Shown here piece by piece: positions 13,882 to 22,652 of a stretch of 43,327 nt of DNA (the stretch's first letter is position 1; every line of letters begins with the position of its first letter). A model generated the notes under the pieces. That model was not told the origin of the DNA and ran no database searches. It saw only the letters and a list, made by a program, of their open reading frames with translations. Source of the stretch: a virus; the IMG/VR virus record IMGVR_UViG_3300010392_001242, positions 1 to 43,327 of that record. The stretch is one strand, 5' to 3'. Position numbers and translations under genes: made by a program.

Positions 13882-15290
13882 TTTGGCGTCCGCAGCCAGG
13901 GCCTCAATATGCCTTGATTGAGTGTCCGGTTCCAGAGATATTTTATGGTGGCGCGAGGGGCGGTGGAAAGACTGACGCGATGATAGGGGGCGACTGGCCT
14001 CTTCACGCTCAGCGTTACGGGAAATATGCCAAAGGAGTCTTTTTCCGTAGGGAGCTTCCTCAGCTTGAGGCGGCAATTGCCAGGAGCAAAGAGCTTTACT
14101 ATCCTCTGGGCGCTGAGTGGCAAGATCAAAAAAAGACTTGGACATTTCCAAACGGGGCAGCGTTAAAGTTTAGGCCGCTGGAAAGGGATAAGGATGCTGA
14201 AAAGTATCAAGGCCATGATTACACCAGGACATATTTCGAGGAGCTGACAAACTACCCTGACCCAAAACCCGTAATGAAGATAAAGGCGACGCTTAGGAGC
14301 GGGGCTGGAGTACCTTGTGGATTTAGGGCAACAGGTAACCCTGGAGGGCCAGGGCATAACTGGGTAAAAGCAAGATACATTGATCCGGCGCCGCAAGGGT
14401 TTAAGCTGATTGATGAAGAGTTTCACAATCCAATTACAAACGAAACTCAGATTGTTCAGCGCGTTTTTATTCCTGCGAAGCTAAAAGACAACAAGATTCT
14501 CACTAAGAGCGACCCGATGTACGTGGCCAGGCTGCAGCAATCGGGCTCTGAGGCTTTGGTAAAGGCTTGGCTGGATGGCGACTGGTCAATCATTGATGGC
14601 GCTTATTTTGACTGCTGGTCTGACAGAATGGTTATTAGGCCTTTCGAGATTCCTTCTCGCTGGCTTAGGTTTCGTTCATTTGACTGGGGTAGCGCCAGGC
14701 CGTTTTCTTGCGGTTGGTGGGCTGTAGCTTCAGAAGATTACAAGCACGCTTCTGGAGTTATCCCAAAAGGGTCATTGGTTCGCTACCGTGAATGGTACGG
14801 AGCAAAAGAGCCGAATGTTGGTTTAAAGCTAACGGCTGAACAGGTTGGCCAGGGCATTGTTGAAAGAGAGTCGGGCGAAGAGATTGCTTACGGCGTGGCG
14901 GATCCGGCGATCTTTACTGAAGACGGAGGGCCAAGCATTGCAGAGCGTATGCGGCCATCGTTTTGGCGGAAAGCTGACAACAAAAGAGTTCCTGGCCATG
15001 GCCATATGGGTGGCTGGGATCAAATGAGACAGAGAATACAGGGTGAAGATAAGAAGCCTTTGATTTACTGCTTTTCAACCTGCGTAGATTCGATAAGAAC
15101 AATTCCTGTTTTACAGCACGACCCAGACAAACCTGAAGACCTAGACACCAGCGCAGAAGACCATGCTGCTGATGAGTGGCGCTATGCCTGTATGTCCAGG
15201 CCTTGGATAAGCGCGTTGTCAGATGGCAATAATGACGAGAAAGACCCCTATGACTTTGAAGATGAGGAAGATTCGTGGAAAACAGCGTAA
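13854..15290 (+). CDS. terminase large subunit
   Basis: Encodes 478 residues. ATPase: Walker A G-G-A-R-G-G-G-K-T (32-40), Walker B T-Y-F-E-E (126-130), and a T-G-N-P-G-G coupling-type motif near 160-165. The nuclease starts at S-F-D277-W-G, with further acidic residues in G-V-A-D-P and E-D-H-A-A-D-E-W-R near the end, as in TerL RNase H-like nucleases. It translocates and cuts concatemeric DNA at the portal. Full length for the family. Confidence 0.93.
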   Translation: MVEQTQSSVVWRPQPGPQYALIECPVPEIFYGGARGGGKTDAMIGGDWPLHAQRYGKYAKGVFFRRELPQLEAAIARSKELYYPLGAEWQDQKKTWTFPNGAALKFRPLERDKDAEKYQGHDYTRTYFEELTNYPDPKPVMKIKATLRSGAGVPCGFRATGNPGGPGHNWVKARYIDPAPQGFKLIDEEFHNPITNETQIVQRVFIPAKLKDNKILTKSDPMYVARLQQSGSEALVKAWLDGDWSIIDGAYFDCWSDRMVIRPFEIPSRWLRFRSFDWGSARPFSCGWWAVASEDYKHASGVIPKGSLVRYREWYGAKEPNVGLKLTAEQVGQGIVERESGEEIAYGVADPAIFTEDGGPSIAERMRPSFWRKADNKRVPGHGHMGGWDQMRQRIQGEDKKPLIYCFSTCVDSIRTIPVLQHDPDKPEDLDTSAEDHAADEWRYACMSRPWISALSDGNNDEKDPYDFEDEEDSWKTA

Positions 15291-17074
15291 AGAAGTTCAC
15301 GAATCACTTTGACGAGTTCGCAGATAATGCGACCACTACGTTAAAGGATGCAGCGCAGTCAAGAGACTACTATGACGGAAGGCAGCTCACGCCAGAAGAA
15401 TATTCAGCGCTCGTCAAACGCAAGCAGCCGCCCATTGTTCGAAACGCTGTCCAGAAGTCGGTTTTAAAAATTCTTGGCGCGGAAACTCAATTAAGGCAAG
15501 ACCCCAAGGCTTACCCCAGGACACCAAAAGACGAGGACGGCGCAGAGGCAATCACAAAAGGACTTCGGTTTGTTGCGGATAATATTAACTTTGATGATTT
15601 AAGTTCCGAGCAGTTTGAATATCAAATCGTTGAAGGGTTTGGTGGTGGTATTGTCGAGATCAACCCCAAGACGCTAGAAATCGAACTAACTGTTCCGATG
15701 CCTGACAGGCTGTATTGGGATATTCATTCGCGGAAGAACGATTACTCCGACTCCAAGTATTTTGGTGTCGTTGCCTGGATGGACGTAGAAGACATTAAGC
15801 GCCGCTGGCCTGACTCGAAAAGCTCGATACAGGAGCACATGGATCAGTTTTCTCGTCATACGGACTTTGAGGATAAGCCGGATCACAACCGCTGGGTTAA
15901 CGCCAAACGCAACCGGATGATGGTTAACCAAGAGTATTATCTTGATAAGGGTGTATGGCATGAAGTGTTCTTCTGTCAGGCCTGTATTCTAAGTGAGCAA
16001 GAGTCGCCTTATCTCGATGAGGATGGCGACCCAATGTGTCCAATAGAGCTAGAGAGTTCTTTTGTTACTCGTGACGGTGATCGTTACGGCGTCGTTGAGA
16101 CAATGAAAGACCCTCAGGATGAGGTTAATAAGCGAGGCTCTAAAGCGCTTCATATATTAAATGTTAACCAGACCGTCGCGGAAAAAGGCGCTGTCCAAAA
16201 TGTTAACAGACTTAAATCAGAGAAGGCTAAGCCGGATGGCCATATAGAGGTTAATCCAGGCGCTTTGCGCGACAAGACCTTTCAGTTTATTGATCAGTCT
16301 TCAGAGCTTGTTGCACACCTGCAGATGATGCAGGAAGCCAAGTCTGAAATTGATGAGCTGTCAATTGATGCCGCGGTTAGCGCTTCGGCCTCAGGTCGCT
16401 CCAGGGAGCTGGAACAGCAAGACCAACTAACCAAGATAGGCCGCATATTTGATCGCCATAGAAGCTGGAAGCGCCGCATCTATCGCCAGTTCTGGGCAAG
16501 AATGAAGCAGTTTTGGGACGAAGAAAAATGGGTTCGCGTTACCGACGAGGATGGCGCGGCTGAGTTTGTTGGTATTAACCAAAAAGTAACGTTAGGGCAA
16601 AAGGTTCAGGAGCACGCCGAGCAGACAGGAGAGGAGATTCCGCCTAATTTCTTAAGTGATCCTCGCATGAACCAAGTTGTTGAAGTCAGAAATGATGTTA
16701 AGCAACTGGATATGGACATCATCCTGGATGAGGCGCCCAACTACATTAATCTGCAGCATGAAATATTTGCTTCCGTAATGGAGGGATCAAGAGCGTCGGG
16801 ACAGCCTATTCCGTTGGATGTCATGGTTGATTTGATGCCTTCTGTGCCTAACAAGCGTCAGATCAAAGATAAGCTAACGGGTGATGAGCAGCAAAAAGCG
16901 CAGCAGCAACAACTCGCTGAGCAGCAACAGCAAATACAGGACTTAATGGTTCAATTAGATGTTGCTCAACGCAAAGCTAATTTAGGCAAAACTGCTGCTG
17001 AGACAGAAAAAATCCAAGCTGAAACAGTGGATGAATTCGCGTCTGCAGAACAGAGGCTGGCGGTAAGCCAGTAA
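15275..17074 (+). CDS. P22-like portal protein
   Basis: Encodes 599 residues, overlapping the terminase by 16 bases. The N-terminal R-D-Y-Y-D-G-R-Q-L-T, V-L-K-I-L-G-A-E, and the Y-Q-I-V-E-G-F-G-G-G-I-V-E-I block are typical of P22-type portals. A D-E-L-S-I-D-A-A-V-S-A-S stretch near 365 is the crown/stem region, and a Gln-rich coiled barrel-like C-terminus (residues about 540-575) matches the long barrel of P22 gp1. It forms the DNA gate of the head. Confidence 0.9.
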   Translation: MENSVKKFTNHFDEFADNATTTLKDAAQSRDYYDGRQLTPEEYSALVKRKQPPIVRNAVQKSVLKILGAETQLRQDPKAYPRTPKDEDGAEAITKGLRFVADNINFDDLSSEQFEYQIVEGFGGGIVEINPKTLEIELTVPMPDRLYWDIHSRKNDYSDSKYFGVVAWMDVEDIKRRWPDSKSSIQEHMDQFSRHTDFEDKPDHNRWVNAKRNRMMVNQEYYLDKGVWHEVFFCQACILSEQESPYLDEDGDPMCPIELESSFVTRDGDRYGVVETMKDPQDEVNKRGSKALHILNVNQTVAEKGAVQNVNRLKSEKAKPDGHIEVNPGALRDKTFQFIDQSSELVAHLQMMQEAKSEIDELSIDAAVSASASGRSRELEQQDQLTKIGRIFDRHRSWKRRIYRQFWARMKQFWDEEKWVRVTDEDGAAEFVGINQKVTLGQKVQEHAEQTGEEIPPNFLSDPRMNQVVEVRNDVKQLDMDIILDEAPNYINLQHEIFASVMEGSRASGQPIPLDVMVDLMPSVPNKRQIKDKLTGDEQQKAQQQQLAEQQQQIQDLMVQLDVAQRKANLGKTAAETEKIQAETVDEFASAEQRLAVSQ

Positions 17075-17093
17075 CAACCAAAGAATTAATCAA

Positions 17094-17115
17094 GGTCGCT
17101 TTTGCGGCCTTTTTT
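17094..17115 (+). terminator. intrinsic terminator after portal gene
   Basis: GGTCGC (17094-17099) pairs with GCGGCC (17104-17109) around TTTT with one T-G pair, then six Ts and ATTGCCTG. A near-identical hairpin and downstream tail occur at 25726-25747. Under late antitermination it should be read through. Confidence 0.75.
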
Positions 17116-17200
17116 ATTGCCTGTAAAAAGGCAAAACCGCTGCCGGGTTTTCGGGCTAATGCAGGCTGCCGCTGCTTAATCGGGCTATGAGGTAAGTGTT

Positions 17201-17944
17201 ATGAGCGAGATAGATAGTTTGTTAAACGGAGAAGAGCAGGTTTCAGAAGAGGCTACCCCAGTAGTAGTGTCTGATGAAGTAGCAACTGAAGAGGTCGAGG
17301 CATCGGTAGAAAATACCGAGACGGAAGCTTCTGATGAAAACTCCACGGGCTTAGAAAAGGTTGAGCTGCCGTCAACCCAAGAGCTGCAACAGCAGCTAGA
17401 GACAATATCTAGCGAGCTTAATGCTTACAAGGTGAAAGCAAGAGACGAAAAAACCAAGCGTCAACAGCTAGAGGCCGAGAAAGTTGAAACGCCGAACGTT
17501 CTCGAAAATCCAGAAGAGTACACAAGCCATGTTCTTTCGGAGGCGAAAAATATCGCCCTTAATGAACGAGTAAACTTGTCGGAATTTTTGGCTAGAAAAG
17601 AATATCCAGATCTTGATGAAAAGGTTGCTCAGTACGAAAAGCTTGTTACTGAAAACCCTTCTATTCATCAAGAGGTGATCAAAGCTCCCAGCCCATACCA
17701 CGCATTAGTTGACATTGTTGACAAGCACGAACGTGTTAAAGCAATGGAAAACGTTGATGAATGGGAAGCCAAAAAAACTGCGGAAATTGAAGCAAAAATA
17801 AGAGCCGATATTGAAGCAGAGCAAGGCGCTAGAGCTGAAAAGGTCTCAAACATTTCGCCAAGCCTGGCCAAAGAAGGTTCTTCGCGTGTTAGCGAGGAAT
17901 CATGGACAGGGCCAACCCCAATTAATGATTTAATCGCCTCGTGA
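17201..17944 (+). CDS. capsid scaffolding protein
   Basis: Encodes 247 residues, acidic N-terminus (many E/T/S), long helical coiled region (residues about 65-110 and 175-210), and a basic C-terminus, the pattern of phage scaffolds, where the C-terminus binds coat. It sits between portal and capsid genes as in P22. Sequence identity to a specific scaffold family is not obvious; position and composition carry the assignment. GAGG precedes the start. Confidence 0.75.
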   Translation: MSEIDSLLNGEEQVSEEATPVVVSDEVATEEVEASVENTETEASDENSTGLEKVELPSTQELQQQLETISSELNAYKVKARDEKTKRQQLEAEKVETPNVLENPEEYTSHVLSEAKNIALNERVNLSEFLARKEYPDLDEKVAQYEKLVTENPSIHQEVIKAPSPYHALVDIVDKHERVKAMENVDEWEAKKTAEIEAKIRADIEAEQGARAEKVSNISPSLAKEGSSRVSEESWTGPTPINDLIAS

Positions 17945-17957
17945 GACGCCCTGCATA

Positions 17958-17992
17958 GGCACGTCGAGAGGCACTTTTTAGTGGCACGTCGA
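17958..17992. repeat. direct repeat before the capsid gene
   Basis: GGCACGTCGA occurs at 17958-17967 and 17983-17992 in the short leader between scaffold and capsid genes, with CACT/AGTG able to form a small hairpin between them. It may adjust capsid mRNA processing or translation; the evidence is only the repeat. Confidence 0.5.
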
Positions 17993-18012
17993 ATAGACGC
18001 CCGGAGGATATT

Positions 18013-19101
18013 ATGGCTAAAACAAGTGCAGCTACCGGCTTAACGGTACAACAATGGGATGACAGGTACTTCAGTGAGTATTTGCGCAACAACCCTTTTA
18101 AACCTTATATGGGGACTGGTGAGAACTCCATTATTCAGGTTAAAGAAAACCTCACCAAGAAAAAAGGTGACTCGATCACTTTTGCTCTTATCAACAAGCT
18201 CACCAATGGGGCTAATGACGGAACAACTCCATTGGTTGGCAACGAAGAGAAAATGACGTCTCGCTCTCACAAGCTGACTGTAGGCTTGCGTCGCAACGCG
18301 GTGACGGTTACCGAGTTTGATGAGCAGATTTCAGCCATTGGATTGCGTGATGCGGCCAAACCAAGACTAATGGATTGGTCCATGGAGCAGGATGTTGACC
18401 GGGTTATTGCCCAACTCGGATCGATTAATGGCGTTGCTTACGGCTCGGCTTCTGAAACTCAGAAAGATGCTTGGTTGGTTGATAATGCTGACCGTGTTCT
18501 GTTCGGTGCAGCCAAGTCTAACAATGGCTCTAATGACCATTCTGCTGCTCTGGCAAACATTGACAACACGAACGACAAGTTGACGCCTGAAGCGCTTTCT
18601 CTGATGAAGCGTATTGCACTGTCGGCTAACCCAAAGATTCGACCTATTCGGATTGAGGGGAAAAACAAGCGTTACTTTGTTGTGTTTGCACACCCTCTGG
18701 CTTTTCGTGACCTCAAAAACAACTCAACCATTCAGCAGGCCCAGCGTGAAGTTTCTGTCACCATGCAGAACAACAAGCTGTTTCAGGGAGGCGACCTTGA
18801 ATGGGACGGTATGATTATTCACGAAGTGGATGAGACGCCAACCTTGTCGGGTGTTGGTGCCGCTGGCATTGATGTTGGTCGGGCGGTGCTTTGTGGTGCT
18901 CAAGCTATGGGCTTGGGTATAGCAAAACGCTGGGAAACTCGCGAGAAGAAAGAGGATGATTTCGGCAACGAGAAGGGTGTCGGTATTCGATCCATTGATG
19001 GGTTGGACAAGATGACCTTTGGTTCAGGTTCTGGTGACACTGATGATCTTAAGGATCACGGTTGTGTTACCGGTTACTTCGCTGCTGTAGCAGATAGCTA
19101 A
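18013..19101 (+). CDS. major capsid protein, N4-gp56 family
   Basis: Encodes 362 residues, with CCGGAGG upstream. The N-terminal W-D-D-R-Y-F-S-E-Y-L-R-N-N-P-F and G-T-G-E-N-S-I-I-Q-V, the middle D-A-A-K-P-R-L-M-D-W-S-M-E-Q-D, and the C-terminal G-A-Q-A-M-G-L-G-I-A-K-R-W are the recurring features of the N4-gp56 HK97-fold capsid family. A terminator follows, typical of high-copy capsid mRNA. It assembles on the scaffold into the head. Confidence 0.9.
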   Translation: MAKTSAATGLTVQQWDDRYFSEYLRNNPFKPYMGTGENSIIQVKENLTKKKGDSITFALINKLTNGANDGTTPLVGNEEKMTSRSHKLTVGLRRNAVTVTEFDEQISAIGLRDAAKPRLMDWSMEQDVDRVIAQLGSINGVAYGSASETQKDAWLVDNADRVLFGAAKSNNGSNDHSAALANIDNTNDKLTPEALSLMKRIALSANPKIRPIRIEGKNKRYFVVFAHPLAFRDLKNNSTIQQAQREVSVTMQNNKLFQGGDLEWDGMIIHEVDETPTLSGVGAAGIDVGRAVLCGAQAMGLGIAKRWETREKKEDDFGNEKGVGIRSIDGLDKMTFGSGSGDTDDLKDHGCVTGYFAAVADS

Positions 19102-19105
19102 TCAC

Positions 19106-19128
19106 AAGGGGCTTCGGCCCCTTTTCTT
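19106..19128 (+). terminator. terminator with UUCG tetraloop
   Basis: AAGGGGC (19106-19112) pairs perfectly with GCCCCTT (19117-19123) around TTCG, then TTCTTTTTT-type run. Likely partial terminator that raises capsid mRNA relative to downstream genes. Confidence 0.85.
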
Positions 19129-19142
19129 TTTTGGAGAAGGTA

Positions 19143-19343
19143 ATGAATTTTGAGTTAGTTAAAAAAGTGGATGAGCCTGTAAATGCTTATGGGCATAAAG
19201 GTATTAAAACGGGTGACGTGATTGAACTTGATGGTCGATTAGCAGAGAAGGCCAAAGGCAATGAAGACTTCAAGGAAAGCACCAAGAAACCAACCGTTAA
19301 ACCTGCGCAGACCAAAAAGACGGAAGAGGATGAAGTCGCCTAA
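19143..19343 (+). CDS. small head-region protein, hypothetical
   Basis: From ATG 19143 (GGAGAAGG upstream) it encodes 66 residues (MNFELVKKVDEPVNAYGHKG). A compact N-terminal beta segment is followed by a Lys/Glu/Thr-rich tail. Small genes of this kind between capsid and gp4-like genes often encode head completion or decoration factors, but no family is recognised. Confidence 0.6.
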   Translation: MNFELVKKVDEPVNAYGHKGIKTGDVIELDGRLAEKAKGNEDFKESTKKPTVKPAQTKKTEEDEVA

Positions 19344-19693
19344 TGGCCACCTCTACTGACTTAATCAAGCGCGCCTTGCAACGAATGAACAAGTTGCCTG
19401 CTGGGCAAAATGTTAGCTCGGAGCAAACCACAAAGATGACGAATAGCCTTAACGCAGTGCTCGAAAAAGTGATAGAGCGGAACGTGGCTGATTACGCGTC
19501 AGTGGCCGACATGCCATTAAAAGATGAAGATCCGTTCGTTACTTTGATGGCCTGGAATGCGCGCCTTGATTTTTCGGTTTCGCAGGAAAGGTTTCTGGCC
19601 TTGTCTCAGGCTCAGGAAGAAGCGTGGACGGAGCTTTATCGAAATCATACCGTTTCCAGTGATGGCGAGCCGGTAGAGGCGCAATATTTCTAA
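19343..19693 (+). CDS. P22 gp4-like head-tail adaptor
   Basis: Encodes 116 residues. The start A-T-S-T-D-L-I-K-R-A-L-Q-R-M-N-K-L and the helical layout match the adaptor family that attaches below the portal; P22 gp4 also begins with D-L-V-R-A-A-L-R-K-L-G. It is shorter than gp4 (166 residues) and has no sign of gp4's muramidase motif. The position before gp10-like supports the role in plugging DNA. Confidence 0.65.
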   Translation: MATSTDLIKRALQRMNKLPAGQNVSSEQTTKMTNSLNAVLEKVIERNVADYASVADMPLKDEDPFVTLMAWNARLDFSVSQERFLALSQAQEEAWTELYRNHTVSSDGEPVEAQYF

Positions 19694-21111
19694 TGCCGGT
19701 TCTGCCTATCCCTGTTGTCGGGGCAAGTTACAAGCACCGGTCAGAACAGTTGTCGGATCAGCGCACGCTCAACCTCTATCCAGAGTACAACGAAGAAGCG
19801 AAAGAGGTTATTTCGCTACAACCGACACCCGGCAGCGTGGCCTTTTCCGCCGCTTCCGGCGTTGATCGTGGTATCGGGATGCACAATGGTGAGCTGTATC
19901 AAGTGCTTGATGGCTCGCTGTATAGAATTTCTGGTTCTGGTGCTAGAACGTTACAAGTTGCTATTCCTGGCAGTGGGCGCTGCTTGCTTCGTTCTGAGGG
20001 TGATGTACTTGTTATCGTGTCCAACGATGGCAATGCACACACCTGGAATGGAACAACATTAAGCACAGGGACGACTAATTTTGAATCGCCAACATCAATG
20101 GCATATTTGAATGATCAATTTATCTATCCCGGCTCTGGGCAAAAGTTTTGGGTGGCTGATGCGGGTCAACCGCTATCAGTTAATATCGCTAACTTTGCTT
20201 ATGCTTACTCATCGCCTGATGACCTGATTCGCCCTTATGACTTCAATCAGCGCATTTACATGATGGGTCAGGACACTATTGAGCCCTGGTACAACTCTGG
20301 GCAGGGTAATCCGCCAGTTGATCGTATTAACGGCGGCTTAATGACGGTTGGCCTTGGTGCGAAATACTCCGTTGCCCACAATGACAACTTTCTTTACTTC
20401 ATTGGTGATGATAAGACGGCTTACCGGATTGTTGGATCAAACGCGCAGCGAATCAGTGACGTGTCGTTTGCTAACGCCCTGGAAAAGATGTCGCAAGTGT
20501 CTGATGCGATTGGGTTTTGTTACACACTCCAGAACCAGAACTTTTATCAAGTTAATTTCCCAGCAGCCAATCAAACCTGGTGTTACCACGAATCAACCGG
20601 CAAATGGTTTGAAATGTCCACGGATGACGTTCGTCACTTGGCCAACGATTATGTATTTGTTTATGGAAAGCATTTAGTTAGCGACTACCGAGATGGGTCG
20701 ATTAAGGAACTGAAGCTGGATGCTTACGACGACGCAGGCACAGCCATTAAGCGAGAGCGATCAACTGCTGTAATAGATGCCAGTTATTTCGGCAGCCTGG
20801 GGCGAGGCCGCGAAGTAGAAATGGATTGGTTTGAGTTGATTATGGAGGTCGGTGTAGGTATTGCCTCCGGCCAGGGCTCCGACCCGAAAATTATCATGCA
20901 GTATTCCGATGATCGCGGGAAAACTTGGTCAAGTGAGCTATGGACAGGTGTTGGTGATTTGCCCGTAGGCGAAATGGGGTCGTATAAAACAAGAGTCCGT
21001 TGGGGTGAGCTAGGCACCTTTTACCAGCGTTTAATCCGTATTCGTATGAGTGACCCGGTTTTATTTTCCATTCACGGGGCCTTTGCAGAAATGAGGCTTT
21101 GCATTGACTAG
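19693..21111 (+). CDS. P22 gp10-like packaged DNA stabilization protein
   Basis: Encodes 472 residues, as in P22 gp10. The start P-V-L-P-I-P-V-V-G-A-S-Y, then S-D-Q-R-T-L-N-L-Y-P-E, and repeated beta segments (P-G-S-G-R, P-D-D-L-I-R, W-Y-N-S-G) fit this tail-hub family. It closes the portal after packaging and carries the tail appendages. Start overlaps the adaptor stop by one base. Confidence 0.88.
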   Translation: MPVLPIPVVGASYKHRSEQLSDQRTLNLYPEYNEEAKEVISLQPTPGSVAFSAASGVDRGIGMHNGELYQVLDGSLYRISGSGARTLQVAIPGSGRCLLRSEGDVLVIVSNDGNAHTWNGTTLSTGTTNFESPTSMAYLNDQFIYPGSGQKFWVADAGQPLSVNIANFAYAYSSPDDLIRPYDFNQRIYMMGQDTIEPWYNSGQGNPPVDRINGGLMTVGLGAKYSVAHNDNFLYFIGDDKTAYRIVGSNAQRISDVSFANALEKMSQVSDAIGFCYTLQNQNFYQVNFPAANQTWCYHESTGKWFEMSTDDVRHLANDYVFVYGKHLVSDYRDGSIKELKLDAYDDAGTAIKRERSTAVIDASYFGSLGRGREVEMDWFELIMEVGVGIASGQGSDPKIIMQYSDDRGKTWSSELWTGVGDLPVGEMGSYKTRVRWGELGTFYQRLIRIRMSDPVLFSIHGAFAEMRLCID

Positions 21112-21373
21112 CCCAATACCGCAGGCGATTCCAGTGAGCGCAATTGGAACGCCATTGGGGAGTTATTTATTAGAGCTTATTAGTGTTGCTGACCAAGTCA
21201 GGCTGGGGCTTCCGGTTAACCCCGTTCCGCAAAATGCGCCGAATGAATTTTTAAGCGCAATTGCCGAGGTGTTAAGACAGATAAGAGATGGCGAAGAGGC
21301 TAATCCCTTACCCCAGGCACCAAGCGACCCGTTTTACCAAGAGTTAGTTAATGCCATTGAGGCTCTGCGTTGA
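21104..21373 (+). CDS. small tail-region protein, hypothetical
   Basis: Encodes 89 residues from a TTG start (ATGAGG upstream) overlapping the gp10-like gene by 8 bases. Proline-rich, acidic, with two related segments: R-L-G-L-P-V-N-P-V-P-Q-N-A-P-N-E-F and E-E-A-N-P-L-P-Q-A-P-S-D-P-F. No assigned function. Confidence 0.6.
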   Translation: MTSPIPQAIPVSAIGTPLGSYLLELISVADQVRLGLPVNPVPQNAPNEFLSAIAEVLRQIRDGEEANPLPQAPSDPFYQELVNAIEALR

Positions 21374-21747
21374 TCAAGTTAATGGTGAACAACCAAGAAA
21401 TATTTAATTTTTTGGCTGCTTACTATAACGAGCCGGTTCCAGAGAATATTGATTTTACCGGTTGTCACTCATTTGTTCTCGGGGTGTACCAAGAGGGGCT
21501 TATAGGGTGCTTCCCGTTCAATATCCATGATGAATTTCTTGAGATTCATGCGTGTTTTAAGCCTGAATATCGAGGGAAATTTGCAGTACATTCAGCGAAA
21601 AAAGCTTTTGAATGGGTATTTAGTAACACTTGTATTGATTTAATTAAAACAGAAACAAAAGAAAGACATGCCTCTCGTTTTGCAGTGCTGAGCGGGATGC
21701 GGAGAAACGGAAATTATTACGAGGTTTCAAGATGGGCGGATTTGTAA
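21370..21747 (+). CDS. GNAT-like protein, DUF2824 type
   Basis: Encodes 125 residues from TTG 21370 (TTGA overlap). H-A-C-F-K-P-E-Y-R-G-K-F-A-V-H-S-A-K-K-A-F-E-W-V-F, then I-K-T-E-T, then V-L-S-G-M-R-R-N-G is the acetyltransferase fold A/B motif as in DUF2824 proteins next to gp10 in P22-like phages. Role in the virion is unknown; a non-catalytic structural use or modification of a neighbour is possible. Confidence 0.75.
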   Translation: MIKLMVNNQEIFNFLAAYYNEPVPENIDFTGCHSFVLGVYQEGLIGCFPFNIHDEFLEIHACFKPEYRGKFAVHSAKKAFEWVFSNTCIDLIKTETKERHASRFAVLSGMRRNGNYYEVSRWADL

Positions 21748-22652
21748 GAAAAGTAACGGGTGCCAAAGATGCGAGGGCGGCATCTAGGCAGCAAGCCCAA
21801 TCAGCTGAAGAGTCAATTCAGTTTCAGCGAGAGGCGTTAGAAGCGATCAGAGGCGACCTTCAGCCGTTCAAGGACGCTGGCGAAGGACAAATCAATAACT
21901 TATTAAACACTATTCAGTCTCTTCCTGAGACCTCAAATCTAGAGACCAGCGACAGCCAGTTTCAGGCGTTGTCAGACTTTTCCACCCCTGGCGCACAGGA
22001 AGAGTTTTTGAAGAACGACCCTATTCTTCGTTATGCGACAGATGAGGCCACCAGAGGGATTAATTCGGCAACCGCTGCAACGGGCAAGGCGGGCTCAGGC
22101 GGTGCAGCTAAACTGCTTCAATCTACGATTATGGGGCTTGCTCAAGACAGGATTAATAATCGAGCTAATGAGTTAACCAACGTGCTTGATGGCAGCAATG
22201 CGCTGTTCAATCAGAAACAAAATGTCAGCTTGTTAAACAACACACTCAAGAATCAAAAAACCAATTCGCTTTTCAATCTTGTTTCAATGGGGCAGAACTC
22301 GGCAGCTCAAACAGGTACGGCAACACAGAATACAGCAAACGCGATTAGCAACCTCAACCTCGAGAAAGGTAACGCGCTGGCTAACCGCGACTTAATCAAA
22401 GGTCAGTCTACTAACCAGTTATTCCAGTTAGGATTGCAGGGTGCTATGGCCTTATCGGATAAGCGCTTAAAGCACAATATCAGTTATCTTCGAGAAGACG
22501 GCGGCGTGAAAATCTACCGCTACCAATACCACGGTGATGACAATTGGTATGAAGGGCCGATGGCGCAAGAGCTTCAAGCGGCCAGGCCAGATTTAGTCAC
22601 TGAGGCCCATGGTACTTATTACATTGATTATGAGGTGAAACATGCCGCTTGA
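21732..22652 (+). CDS. ejection protein (P22 gp7-like) with S74-type chaperone tail
   Basis: Encodes 306 residues, overlapping the GNAT gene by 16 bases. The N-terminus M-G-G-F-V-R-K-V-T-G-A-K-D-A is followed by Gln/Ala-rich helical segments typical of injected proteins. Residues about 242-300 (A-L-S-D-K-R-L-K-H-N-I-S-Y-L, then Y-R-Y-Q-Y, then M-A-Q-E-L) match the start of S74 intramolecular chaperone domains, seen more often on tail fibres. No catalytic S-K dyad is obvious. Confidence 0.75.
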   Translation: MGGFVRKVTGAKDARAASRQQAQSAEESIQFQREALEAIRGDLQPFKDAGEGQINNLLNTIQSLPETSNLETSDSQFQALSDFSTPGAQEEFLKNDPILRYATDEATRGINSATAATGKAGSGGAAKLLQSTIMGLAQDRINNRANELTNVLDGSNALFNQKQNVSLLNNTLKNQKTNSLFNLVSMGQNSAAQTGTATQNTANAISNLNLEKGNALANRDLIKGQSTNQLFQLGLQGAMALSDKRLKHNISYLREDGGVKIYRYQYHGDDNWYEGPMAQELQAARPDLVTEAHGTYYIDYEVKHAA

